Source: Daucus carota subsp. sativus (Eukaryota; Streptophyta; Magnoliopsida; Apiales; Apiaceae). Taken from it: a stretch of DNA of 64,000 nt. The translations under genes were made by a program, and so were the position numbers. The stretch spans positions 36,603,606 to 36,667,605 of the forward strand of contig NC_030387.2 in the NCBI RefSeq assembly GCF_001625215.2, given 5' to 3'. Each line of letters starts with the position of its first letter. Positions within the stretch are counted from its first letter, which is position 1. Below, one piece after another: positions 12,656 to 25,100 of the stretch. Below the pieces are notes generated by a model that worked only from the letters and a program-made list of their open reading frames with translations, ran no database searches and was not told where the DNA came from.

Positions 12656-13965
12656 GTATGAATGTTGGAAATAGAAGACAGTGAATAAGTACCTGCTACA
12701 TTGCCATTCTGCAGAAAAGTTGGTGCAGAAATAACAGCAGCTGCAGTTGGTAGAGAAGAGGATTTGTTGACACTCTGCAAGAGATTATTCATTTGATTCT
12801 GAAGAGACTCCATTTGAGAATTCCAAGAATGAACATCAAGCTGAGTTCCAGGAATCTGAGTTCCAGGAATCTGAGTTCCAGGATGACAATCAGAGATATG
12901 AACTGGCATGGCATGATGACCAGTTTGTGAGCCCTGTCCAGAATTATAGGAACCAGAATTAGGTCTGTTTTGAAACCGTTTCTTGCCTCTGTTGTTTGGA
13001 TGCATTGGATGTTCAGCAGGATATCCAATTAGTTTATAGCACTTGTCTCTATTGTGGTTCTTGCCATGGCAATAGGAACATTCAAGTTTGTCTGCAGGCT
13101 GTTTAGAATAACCAGGAGTTGAATTGGACTTAGAAGGCAGGTTCACCATCATAGCAACAGGAGTGGCTGAACCATGAGACTGTCTTTGTCGTTCTTCCTG
13201 TTTAAGAAGCAGAAAAGCCTGACTGACTGTAGGCCAAGGGTTCATCATCAACAATTGACCTCTAGCTGCAGTAAAACTAGAATGAAGCCCCATGAGAAAC
13301 TGAACAAGTCGAGTTTTCTCCAGTTTAACTGCCAAATCTTTCTTAGCATCACATGAACACTTAATAGTTGTCTCTAATGTTGTGAGCTCTTCCCATAGGC
13401 CTTTAAGTTTTTGAAAATAGAATTCCACAGAATCAATGCCTTGTGTCAATGTGAATATATCCCTCTGTATTTCATAAATCTTGTGTCCACTCACAACAGC
13501 AAAACGCTCATCCAATTCATGCCAAACATCAAAAGCACTATCGAGATATTGCATACTATTACTAATATCATCAGATACAGTGTTAAGAGTCCAGGTAATA
13601 ATCATGTCATTAACACGCTTCCATTGAGAAAATAGTGGAGATTGTGCATCAGGTGCAACGTATTCACCAGTACAAATAACAAGCTTATTCTTAGCAGAAA
13701 GAGCAGTCTGAATAGATCGTTTCCAACTAGCATAATTTTCAGAACCTAGAAGTTTCTTAGAAATCAAGATCATTCCAGGTTGATCGTTGTTATGCAGATA
13801 GAGAGGATGAGAATTATTGCTAAAAGGATTATCAACAACATCATTTAAAGAAGAATTAGCATTAGAACTATTAGAACCGCCAGGAGGAATCATGTTACCA
13901 GGATTCGCCGTGCGATTATTAGAAACAGTACTTGCAAAAGTCGGAAATTCGGTGAAATAAGACAT
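12656..13965 (-). CDS. Ty1/copia gag (N-terminal part of split gag-pol)
   Basis: The minus-strand frame starts at ATG 13965 and is open to the Athila-like insertion at 12655. It has the plant copia gag layout: a copia N-terminal segment (DNDQ-like stretch followed by LLGSENYASWKRSI), the UBN2/gag core, and a CCHC zinc knuckle (CSYCHGKNHNRDKC) at about residues 298-311. It ends with a Gln/Ser-rich linker containing a tandem GTQIP repeat. The frame continues into the protease and integrase regions on the other side of the nested element (1-2525). Confidence 0.92.
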
Positions 13966-14052
13966 TCACCAGAGAAAGCATCAAACTCGAGCGAGAATTG
14001 AAACCCTAAAAATCGCTGAATCGTACGGAAAATGAGAAAATAAATGCGGAAT

Positions 14053-14064
14053 GCTCTGATACCA
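14053..14064 (-). other. Primer-binding site (tRNA-iMet) of the copia element
   Basis: On the minus strand TGGTATCAGAGC, the standard complement of the 3' end of initiator tRNA-Met used by plant copia elements. It lies between the 5' LTR and gag. Confidence 0.9.
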
Positions 14065-14073
14065 TATCAAGAT

Positions 14074-14470
14074 TGTACAATTGAGCGAGATAGTCTATAG
14101 AACACAGCACAGCAACCAGTAAACTAAGCACAAAAGATCAACTCCATTAACGAACCTCCATGTTTTACATACTGAGCTTAATGTGAGAGAAAGAGTTTAG
14201 AGAGAGAAGTAGTGTATGATGGAATAACAGAATTGAACAGTTTGTTACATCACTTGAGTATTTATATACTCAGCTAGAATGTTTGACTAAAACAGTAAAA
14301 CAGTAAAAGTAAAACAGTAATATCCACAATAAAAGGGGTCTCCCTGTCGAAGCCTCCTGGAGGGAGTCACTGAACCACATACTCCTCCTTTGATGATAAA
14401 AAAATATATGACACAGACGAGAAACATTAATTCACTTGTCTTCTATCGAACCCCTTGATCAACAGTAACA
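14074..14470 (-). repeat. 5' LTR of the copia element
   Basis: About 397 bp, read on the minus strand from TGTTACTG (ending at 14470) to TGTACA (14074), with the PBS just inside. A TATA-like AGTATATAAATAC on the minus strand lies near 14260. The outer boundary rests on the TGT...ACA ends only, because the partner LTR is beyond the left edge of the window. Confidence 0.72.
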
Positions 14471-15573
14471 TTTTTAGAAAATCCCATTCTACTTGATCAT
14501 CTCAAATCTATTTCTTATATGTCTATAAATTTACCGTTTTAAGTTATCCAACCGTGCTAACTGTTTGTTTTCTATGGTTTAATCACGGTGATATGATCAT
14601 GTGTACAACCTTATTACAAATCTAGTTCTGACAAAAACAAAAGAAGTGGAGGTGGCCTTTACTTGCTCAATATGAGAGTGGCCAAAACAAACATTTCACA
14701 TCTAATTTTTCACATAAACCACCCTACAAGATGCAATCGCCAATTCAGAAGCAGTAGCGTAAATTAGCCACCCTAGTTAAACTTACTCTAATTTATTGTG
14801 TGAGATGCTCTTTCGCAGTAGCATTGCCCAAGTTTGGATAAAAAGTGTGGAATATAGGCTCTCGAGATTTGAATCCCTTACTACAGAGAACTTAATAGTA
14901 TCTGCAATGGACCTTTGCTCCACAAACTCTGAGCCTTCTTGATGATCCAACTCGATATACAGTTAAAAGGTTTAAACCTGCACTGCACAGGAGAGGCATC
15001 ACCAATTAAAGCATAAATCTTTAACTCAAATTTTGTTTGCTGATCTGTAATATGATGGAGCCTATTGGCCTATTTCCATATTGTACTATATGGTAGTCAA
15101 AAAGTTTTTACATAGTTACTTGTTTGTTTGTTTGCTTGATAAGCTTGGTGCAATCATAAGTGAAATTCATGGAGCAGGATATTAGTGGTAGCAAACACCA
15201 ACTGTAATAATCAAACATATTTCAAAACTGAAATGAATATATACGAAAGATTTCATTAGCTTCAAAATTAACAACCCAATTTCACAGCAACAGATTCGGA
15301 ATCAAACTCAGAAAGTGCAATAAAAACAGAGTTAACCTAAATTAATAACCATTAACCAACTATCACAGCTGATATTCAATACCACCCTCTAGTTTGTCAG
15401 GACTCGAAACTGCTGCATCATATCTGAACTCGACAGGATGCCGACCATGTTCCTCTTTCCCTATTCCAGAATCAATCTACTCTAGTCTCTAGCACCTACT
15501 GTTTAATGCACAATTCTTTTCTAATCTGACTTGTACAAGGAACGTCAATTTCACGATCTTGTTCATGGCCATT
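14471..15573. other. Intergenic, with one copy of a dispersed repeat
   Basis: No gene seen. AT-rich spacer between the copia element and the end of the B3 gene. It contains the repeat at 14818-15015 described separately. The last few hundred bases are probably 3' untranslated or downstream sequence of the B3 gene. Confidence 0.5.
14818..15015. repeat. Dispersed repeat, copy 1
   Basis: This stretch is clearly related to 18800-19135. Shared blocks include GTGTGGAATATAGGCTCT, GAGCCTTCTTGATG and CAGGAGAGGCATCACCAAT in the same order and orientation. The segment GATTTGAATCCC resembles a Pol III B box, but no A box was recognised. Family unknown. Confidence 0.7.
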
Positions 15574-16779
15574 TTAAACTTTAACCAGTGCCAAGTTCAG
15601 TGCTCCATCAACTCGAAAAGACCATAGTTGCATTTCCATGTTAACTTTTAGCGCGTTCCTATCCCTAATATCATTCCAGGGACTGCTCAGAACATATGAG
15701 GAATTCACGGCCCATTTTCGGAAATTAATTTGTGTCTTTTCAAGATTTGGCTCAATCAATGGCACCACCATTGGCATGACATGATTGTTTTTAATGCGCT
15801 GATCCAAGATATTTTCTTCTTCATCCGTAAGAAAATCTTCTCTGATTTGTTTCATTGGGATCGAAAATCTATTCTGATTATCATCCATATCAGTAGAGAA
15901 AAGATACTTTTGAATCATCAACTTGATATCAGTACCCCTTATTTCTTGAATTTTATTCTTGAACTCTACTGGCAGTGGTGATGTTACGCTCACAACTTTC
16001 TGCCTTGCATTGCAAATACTCCTCACCCTCGGCTTCTTCTTCTGCTCAAAACAATAATCATAATCCTGATCGTCTTCAAACGAATCAAAGAACTTTCTTG
16101 ACCTTTTCCCCTTCCTCACACAACTAAACACTTCTCCTTGAACAAGATCAGACTTCTTGTTCAGAAAATCCCCATTGTAATCATTCCACTTTCCCACTTT
16201 CTTGCCCTCCACATAATCATGATTATCCCCTCGTATCTTTATCTTCAACTTGCAGAACCTAGCCGACGAAGACTCTCCTCTCTCCATCTTTGATCCCTTA
16301 AACATCTCTACACATGAGTTGCCATGAGTCAAACCATCCAAGATTTCATCCTTACAAAACATAGCAGCATCTTCTTGAATTGGCTTCTTCCCCCAAGATT
16401 TATCATAAACCTGCCCCCCGTGATCCAAAACCGAACAACAAACAGAACCAATGTTGTTTCGCTTCGTCTTTGATCGCTTAAGCATCTCTTCTCGGGAGGT
16501 GCAAGAAGTAGAATCAACCAAGATTTCAGTCTCAGAGAAAAGAACACCGTCTTCTTGAACATGCTTTCTCCCCCAAGATTTATCATAAACCTGCCCAACT
16601 TGATTAAAAACAGAACAACCGATGGAATTAATATCTTTTTTGATTAGAGCTGAATTTTCTTGATAGTACAAATCTCTAGCAACTCTACACACTTCCACTA
16701 ATTTCTCAAATTCACTTAACTTTTTAGGGCTGTCTTTCATATCTTTCTGTGTCAAAAGCCTCGAACCATGCTTCTTCAT
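15574..16779 (-). CDS. B3 domain-containing protein, DUF313 type
   Basis: Intronless 401-codon frame starting at ATG 16779. The last 133 residues (269-401) form a DUF313-type plant B3 DNA-binding domain: LPVEFKNKIQEIRGTDIKL, an FSTD and RFSIP block, LTDEEENILDQR, then VVPLIEP and INFRKW. This matches the Arabidopsis At2g32645/At3g25182-like REM-related group, thought to be nuclear DNA-binding proteins, though their targets are mostly unknown. The N-terminal half is basic and carries two tandem copies of a 60-residue unit (52-111 and 112-167, marked by GQVYDKSWG at 62-70 and 122-130). A GA-repeat lies just upstream (16830-16850), in the likely 5' UTR. Function beyond DNA binding cannot be inferred. 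Confidence 0.85.
   Translation of the reverse strand: MKKHGSRLLTQKDMKDSPKKLSEFEKLVEVCRVARDLYYQENSALIKKDINSIGCSVFNQVGQVYDKSWGRKHVQEDGVLFSETEILVDSTSCTSREEMLKRSKTKRNNIGSVCCSVLDHGGQVYDKSWGKKPIQEDAAMFCKDEILDGLTHGNSCVEMFKGSKMERGESSSARFCKLKIKIRGDNHDYVEGKKVGKWNDYNGDFLNKKSDLVQGEVFSCVRKGKRSRKFFDSFEDDQDYDYCFEQKKKPRVRSICNARQKVVSVTSPLPVEFKNKIQEIRGTDIKLMIQKYLFSTDMDDNQNRFSIPMKQIREDFLTDEEENILDQRIKNNHVMPMVVPLIEPNLEKTQINFRKWAVNSSYVLSSPWNDIRDRNALKVNMEMQLWSFRVDGALNLALVKV
16267..16626 (-). repeat. Tandem 180 bp duplication inside the B3 gene
   Basis: Two adjacent 180 bp units (16447-16626 and 16267-16446) encode related 60-residue blocks. Both contain QVYDKSWG followed by QED, and both end in a basic RSKTKR/GSKMER segment. 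The frame is preserved and the copies have diverged, so the duplication is not very recent. Confidence 0.85.
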
Positions 16780-18799
16780 CTTGTTTTTGCTTCTATAAAC
16801 AACAGAAAAACTCTAATATGAGAGTAAGGGGAAGAGAGAGAGAGAGAGATTGTTAATCAACTGTAGAGATTTTGCTAATGAGTACTGGCAGTAGATATTT
16901 AGAGTGGTATCCCATAATAAGTAGGAGTAGGAAATGGAATGTGAATTGAATAACATTCGAACGTTCAGAGGCAAATATGGGAAAGAATACATTGGTTATG
17001 ACTGAACTAGGGTTAAAGATTGATATAAACACGTTAACTAAACAACATATATGGAAACACATAGCTGAGACTTCAAATTTTACAAAGCGCGTCAAAACTC
17101 AGTACTCGTATTCAGTGGTGGAACCAGAGGGGGCTAAGGGATGCTAGAGGCCCCTAACCTCGAAAAAACAATGTATATTTTTTTTTCAGCCCCCGCTGAA
17201 TTAGTGTGATGTTAGTATAATTTTTTTAGCCTCCGCTGAATTATAAATTTCATAGAGAGACTTATTGGAAAAAAAGAAAAAGAAAAGACACCTAGTCTAA
17301 AAAGAGTCTAATTACAAATACATTCAAACTGAGAGCCACTCCAACAAACTCCTTAATTTTTCTCTAAAAATAATATAAACAATCAACTCTTAAATATTTA
17401 AGAAGTAAATTACACAATATCTCCAACAAAATATATCCTACATGTCTGCTAGGAGCTTTTTGGAGTTCATAGGCTAAAGAGCCCATATGAAGAATCTTTT
17501 GGACATACTCTCACAAGTCATACGCACACATTGACACTACCCTAACTCAGTGAAGTTCTTGTGATGAAAATTTTCTTCGCAATTGCTAATGATTTGTCAT
17601 AAGCTTCACAACAAAGAACTCGAAATATTATAGATACTATGACAATGGTTTGAAGTATGAAAATTAAATTGCAGGTATTAAGAGAGAAAGAATGGGAGAC
17701 ATTTTTAGAAGATGTTCAGTGTTATAAAACTTGTTTACTAACCTTTTTATTTAACAGTTTATTGATCTTATTCCCCAGATATGGATAACCGTTTTACAGA
17801 AGGAAACATAGAGTTACTACTTTATATTTGTTCTTTGGATCCTAGGAATTAATTTTAAGCCTTGCACATTTTTATCCAAAGGATATTTCTTTACTAGACC
17901 TAGAGTTGTTATCAAATAAGTTAGACAAGTTTATCTATGATGTGAGAGCGGATAAAGATTAATCTGGACTTCAAAGTATGGGAAATCTTTCTGTCATGAC
18001 ACACTGCTTATCTTTTAGTTTATCTTCTGGTTGAGTTGACTCTAGTTTTACCCGTTGTCATTGCTATTGTTAAGAGAGTTTTTCTGCTATAAAAACAATC
18101 AAGACTTATCAGCGTGATAGAATGAGAGATGCATGACTGAATGATAGTATGATGATACATATTGAGAAAACTATTTATGCAAGTAGAGATGAAAAAATAT
18201 TTCAACCCCCCCTAACTGCTCATTCGGTAATAATATTGCAGAACAGGGAGGTTTTGAGGTTTGAGCATATCTTCGGATGTATCCTTATAAAACTAAACTA
18301 CCCCTCCGTACTATTTTAACTGCTTTTGACTTTATTAATGTTAAAAAAAATCACATCTAAGTATTACTATTATTCAGTATGTAGACCCTGATAAATTTTT
18401 CTTTCATAGACAAATTTTAACGTCAAAGTTTTTGTTCAAGAAAGAAAACTTGAAAATAACTTATAAAAGTAGTATCAACTAGTATATACAGAGATTTATT
18501 ATAAGAATATATTTAACAAATAGTATGAATATATATATTACAAGATCATGATAGAGCGGCATTTCAGACAGCTGTAAGATCATGAAAGAGAGAGCCGTTT
18601 TAGACAGTCATGATTAATCTGAGGAGCTTGTAGGTTCTCTGGCAAGTACCATGTCGCAACTGAAGGAGATCTTTTTCTCTTTTTATATATATCAGACTCA
18701 TTGCATCTCTTTGATGAATGCTGTAGAAGAGGATTTCATCTTCCCGTTGTTGATCGTCGGATGACTCGGATCTATCAAAATTGGCAACCTATAAAGTCT
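16780..18799. other. Intergenic, upstream of the B3 gene
   Basis: No gene seen. 17114-17135 begins CAGTGGTGGAACCAGAGG, which resembles hAT-type transposon ends, but no partner end was found. 18299-18340 resembles a fragment of a Stowaway-like MITE (CCCTCCGTACTATTTTAACTG). A short local duplication containing AGATCATGA(T/A)AGAG lies at 18540-18620. Confidence 0.45.
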
Positions 18800-19135
18800 C
18801 CCAGCAGGGTTTCCCAAGGTTGGACGGAAAGTGTGGAGTATAGGCTCTTGAGGTTTGAATCTCTTCATACATAGTATCTACAACGGCGGAACTTTGCTCC
18901 ATCAATTGTGAGCCTTCTTGATGGTCACCTGTCAAATTCCAGATCGATTTTTGACACCTTTAAGGGCAAACTCTTTTGGTGTACTAGGTGCTTGCTTATC
19001 AAAAATATGCATCTCAGTCCCCTTGTGCTGCGGCCCAGTGCTTTTCAGCTTAGAATTATTCACTTCTCTTGTTAGATCCAATTCGAATCACTGATAAAAT
19101 GTTTAAGCCTGCACAGGAGAGGCATCACCAATCAA
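18800..19135. repeat. Dispersed repeat, copy 2 (with internal insertion)
   Basis: Related to 14818-15015. It shares GTGTGGAGTATAGGCTCT, GAGCCTTCTTGATGGTC and GCACAGGAGAGGCATCACCAA, but about 130 bp of unrelated sequence separates the last two blocks here. Confidence 0.7.
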
Positions 19136-21317
19136 GGCTAAATTAAGCATTAGATTTCCTATGAAGACACATTATACACACCAGAATCTGTCTACTAAGC
19201 GAAAGTGAAGTTTTTTTTGAACAAAAGGCAATAGTAAATAATGCTGAATAATTTGTCTATGAAAGAAAAGTCACTGCTGTCAAAAGAATATCAAAATGCT
19301 GACCAGCCCTAGCCAAATCAATAAATTATTTATATAGATGCCTAACAAGAGCTAAATACATTATAAAAAAAAAAAAAAAAGATTTCCACCCCAAAATACA
19401 TGAATACTTCTAAGAAAGAAGATAAAATACAGATACAGATACTAACCCCACGTGGAAGAGAAAAGCTCAAATGGGATATGGTAAAACAGAAGATTTTACA
19501 TAATGGTGAATTATGTGCATAGCGATTTCAATAATATATTTATAGCTGAAATTTGAGCAAAGTGGGAGGGTTTAACAGCTCAGATGGTACAAGGGTAAGA
19601 GAACATTATGACATCTTTTTGTCAACATTTTAGCATTGGCATGCAATAAAGACATGGTAGAAGCAGGCATTTGCTCCTTATAATTCACTATTCAGCAGGC
19701 ATTTGCTCCTTATAATTCACCATTCCCTCCCTGTACAACAATATAATACTAAGAAAGCCAAAAAAATTCCAGACTCGCATAAGACTTATTATGTAGAGTG
19801 CACTTTGTAATTTAAACTTTAAAGTTCAGAATCAGATGGAAAAATAGCATGGAAGAGGGTGGGGGCGGGGCATTCCTGTTGTACATACTACTAACCCGCT
19901 CAAATAACTCTTTACTTTCATTTCAAGTTCTACTTTCCCATGATCAACCAACAATCTTAATACTGTAATGAGGAACACAACAAACTGATATCTGAACCTA
20001 GAAAGAATGTGAATCTTATAAATTTATCTAATTACCAGAGAATTCAGAAGCAAGTGTAAAACGTCGTGGCTTTGTTATCAAGTGTCCAAAGGAAAGAGAA
20101 ATTGCTAAATCAGAATTCAAGCGAGAGAGACAACATATATGTGTGTGCTTTAAACACAGCTGACATCACAACTGAGAGAGTGGTGAAAAGTGAACACTTG
20201 CCCCTTAGAATTGATATGTTTTTGTTTGGTGGTGGGACTTTGGGTACAATTGGTCCTCTTAGAAAAAGAAAGTTAATAGGTTTTCGTCCTCTTTATTTTT
20301 CTTTTCCCTCCTAAAAAATTCTGGAGCACAACATTATTGATCTTGATCATTGTGGTGACTTGTGTCTAAGAAGAACTTTTAATAATATGTTAATAAAATG
20401 CAATCAGTGTGAGGATTGAGTAATATCCTAGTCATAAATGTGTAATTCTTCTCATCTCTATATTATGGGTTCTAATCCTCCAGTACATATATAATGTATT
20501 TTTTTAAATAAAAGAAAGTGCAATGATTTGCTAGAGAATACTATCATATTGTCCAACTCACCACAATTGTCATTTCCGCAAACAGTTTTCTTGGCAGCAC
20601 CACGTTAAACAGATTAAGATCCATTTACAACAGGGTCATGTTTGGCATTGCTGGTTAATACATTGTTAGGGCAAGCTAAAAGAGGTCCTATGACTGGGGT
20701 GCGAAGAGAAAAGGCTCGTCGTAGCTTCTTTTGTGAAGCCTCATTCTCTAAGCCCTAGCCAGTTTTGCTGCCAGCAGTATTTACCATCACTTAATGAAGA
20801 AAATATACTCTCTCATCAACTAAATTATTGACTACATCAATAACATGAAAGACATGTAGTTGACACCGTTCTCCTATAACACAGTAAATGATATATATTG
20901 ATTCAAGAAACAAATCAGCAAGTTGAAAACTTGGAGATTTAATAAAGTGGTGCTTACCCAACAACAAAAATTGGAAAAATTCTGCCCACATCAGTACTAC
21001 TTGTGCAACCTAAACTCTACCTCCAAATAACATACTGGGTTTGCTTGGTTTATTCTTACTACCTTCGTTATTAGTTCTTATAGCATACAGAAATAATATG
21101 GCATATCCGGTATCCCAGCTAACTTCATCAAGGAAGAAGAGAGAAGAAAGAGAAAATGCTATTGCACTACTGCTCGGAGTGTAAGATTATACCAAAGCAC
21201 CAACTGTTGATCAATTCAGCTGCAATGGCGGTGGCACACATGATCCCCTAACAAAATGAAATCAAGCTCGCACGTTAACCACATGAATCCAATCTGTAGA
21301 AAAACTGGACATCAATC
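19136..21317. other. Intergenic
   Basis: No supported gene. It contains a perfect-but-one 32 bp tandem duplication (19662-19693 and 19694-19725, AGCAGGCATTTGCTCCTTAT...). The short open frame at 20066-20314 has no recognisable domain. Confidence 0.45.
19662..19725. repeat. 32 bp tandem duplication
   Basis: Two adjacent 32 bp copies that differ at one base, each starting AGCAGGCATTTGCTCC. Confidence 0.9.
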
Positions 21318-22131
21318 TTACAGTCCCCTGTGACTAGAGTCCTTCTGCTCCTTTATGTCCCTTGTGAGTTTCTTAGCAATCCTTCTTTGTTTCAATTTGT
21401 TCTGATTGCTGCTCGGACCTTGCTCTTCTAAACAATGACAAAATTTCAATCAAAAACCAAGGGTTGAAACTGGAAAGTAACCATGAACATTCAAAATTTA
21501 GTAGTAAGAAATCAATTCCGTGTTCAACTGTGTCTCATTTCTCTAAAAAAAACTTGCAAACAAATTCATACACTAATAAATAATCTAGGTACATTGTGAA
21601 TTCAAACTCAAAATACGCCAAATGCAGCTGCTTTTGTAATCCGCAAAACCACCACATGTCATAAAAAATATTCTTGGTGCACCTATTAATCAATCTTAAA
21701 CTTACACCACATTCTAAATGAAATACGATGTTGTCTGAGTGTAACTCACCAGCGCTGTGAATTCCGCTAACAACGGACCCCTCAGCAGCATTTTGTCGAA
21801 CAGGTTGAGTTTCATCTAAAACAAGGCCCTCATCAGCTTCACTGCTAGTAGTAGGCAACAGGGGACCGATGATAGGGCGGCGTTGAGAGGCGGCTTGACG
21901 CAGCTTCTTCTTGCGCAATCTCTTTCGCTGAGCCCTCGTTAGCTTTTGTTGCCCACCGACATCACCGTCGCCGTCGCTTGATGAAGATGATAAGTTGGTG
22001 ACGTCATCATCAAAATCATGTGTAGAGGTAGAATGATGAGGTGATTGGTGAGGTTCCCGAGGTGGAGAAGGAGGATAGAGCATTTTAAGGAGAGAGTCGT
22101 GGAACTTTCTTTTCTTCTCTTCCTTGTTCAT
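21318..22131 (-). CDS. Small basic nuclear-type protein, two exons
   Basis: Exons 21750-22131 and 21318-21427 on the minus strand join with matching phase (donor G|GTGAGT, acceptor TTTAG|AA) to give 163 residues. ATG 22131 is the first true ATG; the frame extends 7 codons upstream only through a non-ATG codon. The product starts MNKEEKKRKFHDSLL and has an acidic/Ser middle. It carries a strongly basic LTRAQRKRLRKKKLRQ stretch followed by IGPLLP, and ends with KLKQRRIAKKLTRDI. I believe this belongs to a conserved plant family annotated as a U3-containing 90S pre-ribosomal subunit (At2g43110-like), but that is from memory and uncertain. The basic clusters suggest nuclear or nucleolar location. 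Confidence 0.75.
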
Positions 22132-25100
22132 TTTTCTTCCCAGCTGCTTCAAACTTTACTTCTGCATTTTCCAAGTGTACAGCTACATAATAAACATTTC
22201 AGATTATGAACATGAGCTAAGCCTATGAAAAGTACAAGACCAACCCAATTTAGCATTTGGGACTGAGGCCCATGAAAAGGACAAGATCAGCCCGATTCAG
22301 GGTTTGGGACAGATTTTATCAACGGCCCACTTCGATTAACCTTGTGTGATGTGTCAAAAATCTCCTCCGATCATCAATTTTGTTTCTTTAAATGTATTTT
22401 TAAAATATGTATTTATTTTAAAATTTTAAATTATGTTACATCGTTTATGTAAGAAAAATAAAATCAGATTTAAATCTAAATACATATTTTAAAAATTATT
22501 TTAATTTTTTTATCATTGTGTGTTTTCAGAAATAATTTTAAAATACAATACATGAACTTTGAGGGTCACGGATTCACGGTAGTAAATTGGCTGTTAGAAA
22601 CTAATATACACATTGTTACCTTTCAAACAAACAGTTAAAATTAACCGCAGCTTTAACGGTTAAGTTTACAAATCCAAAATTAAATGAAATTTAGGGGCAC
22701 AAACTATCACGTTTCAAAGTGTGGGGTCTAATTTGCAAATGAGTCTAAGTGAGCATTACAAAGTGCAATATACTCTGTAATGTATTTAAAGCAGGGTTGG
22801 CACATGCTAAGCGCAGAATTTCATATGTTTGAGAGATTTTGATTGGGGTGATATTTATATATGTAGAGAGTCCACCATTATTAAGACATGAGAGCCAATA
22901 AAAACGAATCAAATTTATAAAATTTCACGTTTAGCATTTCACTAAGTCATGGACACACTAAAAAACAATTTAAAGTATTACAAAGGCCTGTTTTTAGATT
23001 TGGTCAAAAGTATCAACATGCAGTCAACCTAGTCTATTCCATTGAATCAAACCTGCCCATCTTAGTTACAGATCACGGTCTCTTCGAGGATGGTTTGAGT
23101 TAAATGCAGCCTGATTTTAAGTTTAAGAAACAATATAAGAACTTTTATTAGTGGAAGATAATTAAAGACTAATTCTCTCTTATATCAAAAATTCAGGTAT
23201 CAATAGATACTGACTAAAAAGGAAATTAATAATAACCATGTTTATCGAATGATACACACAAAAATTATATATATAACAAATATTTTTAGTGATGTTTTGA
23301 ATTAAGTTTTATTTTAATATATTATAATTATTTATCATATATGTGTGTTATGAAAAAATAATTCTGAAGATCATGATAGAATTTTTTTTTATATTATTTA
23401 ATATATAAATTTTATTCAAGTCGAACATTGTTAAATGAATTTGAGGCCGACTTCAAATCTGTTCTAAATTGAATGAATTGATTAGGGTGGTGTCTGAGCA
23501 GTGAGCACAATAAGCCGACTTTTGGGTTTATAAGTTATAGGCACTTATTTGTACCGTTTGTGTAAAAAATCAAGAAGTACTTTGAAGAAGTTAGGATTAC
23601 TATCTTTTGTTTCAAGACTTCTGTTTATTTCCCCAACAGTTTAATCACTTATAAGTCTTAACTTACTTTTAACTTCTACTTCGCTTTTATATTTTAAGCA
23701 AAAAACACTTATTTTAAGCTCAGCCAAACAGACCCTAACTTTATCCGAGCATATGAGAATTGACTTGTGCTTACTGCTTATTTGCTCATTAAACACATCT
23801 TATAATTAATTTCATGCTCACTTAATCATTCCAACATATTAAATAAATCTAAACAAACCGACGCAAATTTTATTATTAATATATTATCATCTTTACCCAT
23901 ATAAAATTAAAACGAAGTTTTAAGCTCAGATCGTAGAAGCAGCAAGGATAGGTGGGAGTTGGGAGATCCATCTTCAAAATTTAAAAAGAGAGATGGGGTG
24001 GTCAAAGCTAAAGAGCAGATTAGGGATAGAGCACCAAGTACAGTCAAAGCTAAACTGTCATGCTCATGTGCCTTGCTAGCTATCTTTATTTTCTATTTTA
24101 AGAAATTAATAATAAAATATTGCATGGTGGACCCTCCGTGACGCACCCAGTAATTTATTTATATTTATCTACCAAAATAAAAAAAACTTTGAAATTCGAT
24201 ATATTGGCTATCTCGAGATAAATTGTCTCGATGCAACCTCCACGGCCCGTGCCCAGTTTCCATTTTATATTACTCACGTGCGGGGGACTTTCTATAATTC
24301 TATGCCTTTACTCTCATACGGATATTCGTTTCTCCTTGCACTGTCCTTTATTATTTACTACTCTCTTTCTTATTTTCTCTTGGTAAAAAAGATTTACTAT
24401 CAAGTAAATTTTAACGTTCAAAATAATACTAATTCAGATTTTTAACAATACTTGCAGCTTTCGTTAACAAATTTTTTGCGCTGAACATACTTCTCTTCTC
24501 ATGAATATGCTAGCACCATGACCTTAAAGCTTGTTAAAGATTTACTCTTTATAAGAAATAAGAGTGAATTGTAACAAAGAATTAGAACTGTGGTAATTTG
24601 GTGCTCGTATATACATAAAATATATTATTGTAAATGTTAATATTTGATTTATCATTTTGTTGTTTGGTCTAGTAAAAAAATATCAAATACAGACAAATAT
24701 GTAAAATTATTAGTTTGTTGAATACGTGAAAATTCTTTGATATCTTATATTTTGTTGTTTTTATCTTGTATTAGGTTTTGAGTTTTTCTCTTGTTCTTAT
24801 TCTGATGGATACGTTTCATCAAAATCATCGACTACGTTTTGATTGGTTTATAGAATGAAACGTTTGTGATACGTCGTATTTCCGTCAGCAATTATTATAT
24901 ATGAAGTAATCTAACTTAAAATTTGGTATCTTATTTTTTCTTTTTTTTTGTCATTTTCATATTGCTCGTAATACAAATCACGTTAAAATTTAAAAAATAT
25001 GAAATAAAAAGCTTCTCAGCTTCTTTTTAACATACTACGAAAACTTATTACCAAGACATGCAGATCACAAGCACCTGCAACGCCATGATCACTCACATCA

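Noticed and set aside
14872-14884. GATTTGAATCCC as part of a tRNA gene
   Set aside because: No A box or cloverleaf around it; treated as part of the dispersed repeat.
17114-17230. hAT-like terminus CAGTGGTGGAACCAGAGG
   Set aside because: No matching right end or 8 bp duplication found, so not called as an element.
20066-20314. 82-codon open frame on the plus strand
   Set aside because: No recognisable domain, start context or neighbouring splice structure; AT-rich spacer can yield this by chance.
24780-24895. Short inverted repeat (CTGATGGATACG ... CGTATTTCCGTCAG)
   Set aside because: Too short and imperfect to call a mobile element, with no target duplication seen.
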